A DNA stretch of 6,716 bases. Origin: Methanobacteriota archaeon. GTDB taxonomy: Archaea; Thermoplasmatota; Poseidoniia; Poseidoniales; Poseidoniaceae. The position numbers and the translations under genes were made by a program. Shown piece after piece: positions 6,008 to 6,716 of this stretch. The notes under the pieces are model-generated. The model worked only from the letters and a program-made list of their open reading frames with translations, had not been told where the DNA came from and made no database searches. The stretch covers positions 1-6,716 of the forward strand of contig JAPOHM010000078.1 in the NCBI GenBank assembly GCA_029979405.1. The letters run 5' to 3'. Position 1 is the stretch's first letter, and every line of letters begins with the position of its first letter.

Positions 6008-6716
6008 TTCTACTGACACCGGTGTATTCGGTTTCTCCGGTACTTCCGGATCTGGCTTGAAATTAATGTACAAAGCAATCAAGATAATTACACCTGCCAA
6101 CGAAAACAGAACCCAAATCAGAATCGAGTCTTCGTCTGAATCTGTTGTTGTTTGAGCGTTGTCAACTGTTTGAATTGCACATCCTGTTGAAGAAATCTTG
6201 ACCCCTGGCTTAGTTGAAGGGCAGAGATCATCCATATTGTGGACACCGTCTCCATCGTCATCTAACTGGAAGCCTGAACATCCTTTTTCGTCTACTTCAA
6301 AGCCATCTCTGGTGTATCTACATTCATCCATTGAATCCTCTACGCCATCGTTGTCATCATCATCATCTTCTGTTGAATCTATGCAGCCATCTTGGTCAAT
6401 ATCCATCCCTGGCCCGGCAACTCCAATGTAGCCTCGTGGGCATGAATCTGCGCTGTCAAGGTAGCCATCACTATCATCATCCGAATCTTCAATATCATCA
6501 TGGCAACCATCTCCATCGTAATCGAATGAAGAATTCCAATTTGGCTCACCGATTGGGCAATCGTCCGACAAATCGAGAACGCCGTCACCATCATCATCTG
6601 GGTCTCTATCTGAATCTCTGCAACCGTCACCATCAAGGTCGGTTACTGTATTACTTTCCCAACCAAACTGGTCAGTTGGGCAGTTGTCGATTTCATCATC
6701 AACTCCGTCACCATCT
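5891..6716 (-). CDS. Surface protein with thrombospondin-type-3-like Asp/Cys repeats and C-terminal membrane anchor (N-terminus outside window)
   Basis: The frame is open from the window edge to TGA at 5893-5891, giving 274 residues with no start in view. Residues 1-183 are tandem repeats of about 33-41 residues built on D-x-D-x-D-G-x-x-D-x-x-D-x-C-P followed by a DxDGDGC-type block. These patterns match thrombospondin type 3 calcium-binding repeats. Each unit has two cysteines (12/32, 53/71, 92/111, 132/146, 165/179). A Thr/Asp linker leads to one membrane helix (about 197-217, with SILIWVLFSLAGVIILIALY), then a 57-residue Pro/Ser/Asp tail. The repeats are presumably outside the cell and the tail inside. 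Calcium binding and a role in cell-surface structure or adhesion are inferred from the family. A TTG at 6571-6569 lies inside a repeat and is not a credible start. The final 38 codons overlap leuS on the opposite strand. Confidence 0.88.
   Translation of the reverse strand, partial: DGDGVDDEIDNCPTDQFGWESNTVTDLDGDGCRDSDRDPDDDGDGVLDLSDDCPIGEPNWNSSFDYDGDGCHDDIEDSDDDSDGYLDSADSCPRGYIGVAGPGMDIDQDGCIDSTEDDDDDNDGVEDSMDECRYTRDGFEVDEKGCSGFQLDDDGDGVHNMDDLCPSTKPGVKISSTGCAIQTVDNAQTTTDSDEDSILIWVLFSLAGVIILIALYINFKPDPEVPEKPNTPVSVESNVDDGGSEGHSGATSTDIVDSSLDGDSTDSQLVADEG
6167..6716 (-). repeat. Tandem Asp-rich Cys-containing repeats (protein-level), about 4.5 units visible
   Basis: Units begin near residues 1 (cut), 42, 81, 121 and 154 of the visible protein, giving periods of about 41, 39, 40 and 33 residues. 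The spacing between the two cysteines falls from 18-20 in the first three units to 14 in the last two, so the membrane-proximal units are a shorter variant. The array continues past the window edge. The DNA copies are diverged, so this is an old protein-level repeat rather than a recent DNA duplication. Confidence 0.8.
6354..6367 (-). repeat. Short GAT trinucleotide run
   Basis: The minus strand reads four GAT units plus GA, coding consecutive aspartates in the third complete repeat. It is short, explained by the protein's acidic composition, and in frame, so slippage would change only the Asp count. Confidence 0.6.

Noticed and set aside
5865..6155. Plus-strand frame of 96 codons across the leuS end
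   Set aside because: It is a different frame from leuS, low complexity, and antisense to the repeat protein; no ribosome site or family match.
6346..6490. Repeated CAT/GAT clusters as a CRISPR or minisatellite
   Set aside because: Spacing and sequence follow the Asp-rich protein repeats; there are no identical direct repeats with unique spacers.
5891..6571. A complete 226-residue gene starting at TTG 6571
   Set aside because: The TTG encodes Leu inside a repeat unit, and the same frame stays open with matching repeats to the window edge, so the gene is longer and simply cut off.

Overview
This 6.7-kb window looks like chromosomal DNA from a planktonic marine archaeon, most likely Marine Group II (Ca. 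Poseidoniales) or a close relative. Three things point there. There is a surface protein made of Asp-rich thrombospondin-type-3-like repeats with regularly spaced cysteines. There is a signal-peptide/ectodomain/membrane/double winged-helix regulator of an archaeal type. The leucyl-tRNA synthetase has a bacterial-type catalytic core but an archaeal-type C-terminal half. Ribosome binding sites with GGTG/GAGGT cores also fit. The taxonomic call is an inference from sequence character, not from a database search.

Layout: (1) 1-548, minus strand: the N-terminal 182 codons of a metallo-beta-lactamase-fold hydrolase of the glyoxalase II/persulfide dioxygenase-like group; its C-terminus lies outside the window. 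(2) 549-607: a 59-bp divergent intergenic region with two near-perfect palindromes whose centres are 21 bp apart; the second covers the start codon of the next gene. (3) 608-3124, plus strand: an 838-residue membrane-anchored regulator with a signal peptide, a long beta-rich ectodomain containing 12 cysteines, one membrane helix and two cytoplasmic winged helix-turn-helix (wHTH) domains. (4) 3125-3190: a 66-bp gap with a possible TATA-like box and a good ribosome binding site. (5) 3191-6007, plus strand: complete leucyl-tRNA synthetase (938 residues). (6) 5891-6716, minus strand: the C-terminal 274 residues of a cysteine-containing calcium-binding-type repeat protein with a C-terminal membrane anchor. 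It converges on leuS and overlaps it by 117 bp.

No pathway clearly ties these genes together. The regulator and the hydrolase share a divergent control region carrying palindromes, so autoregulation plus control of the hydrolase is a reasonable hypothesis. leuS is probably a housekeeping gene with its own promoter. The most notable items are the transmembrane one-component regulator with its candidate operators, the mosaic LeuRS, and the codon-register antisense overlap at the leuS 3' end. I saw no tRNA or rRNA gene, CRISPR array, insertion sequence or clear terminator.
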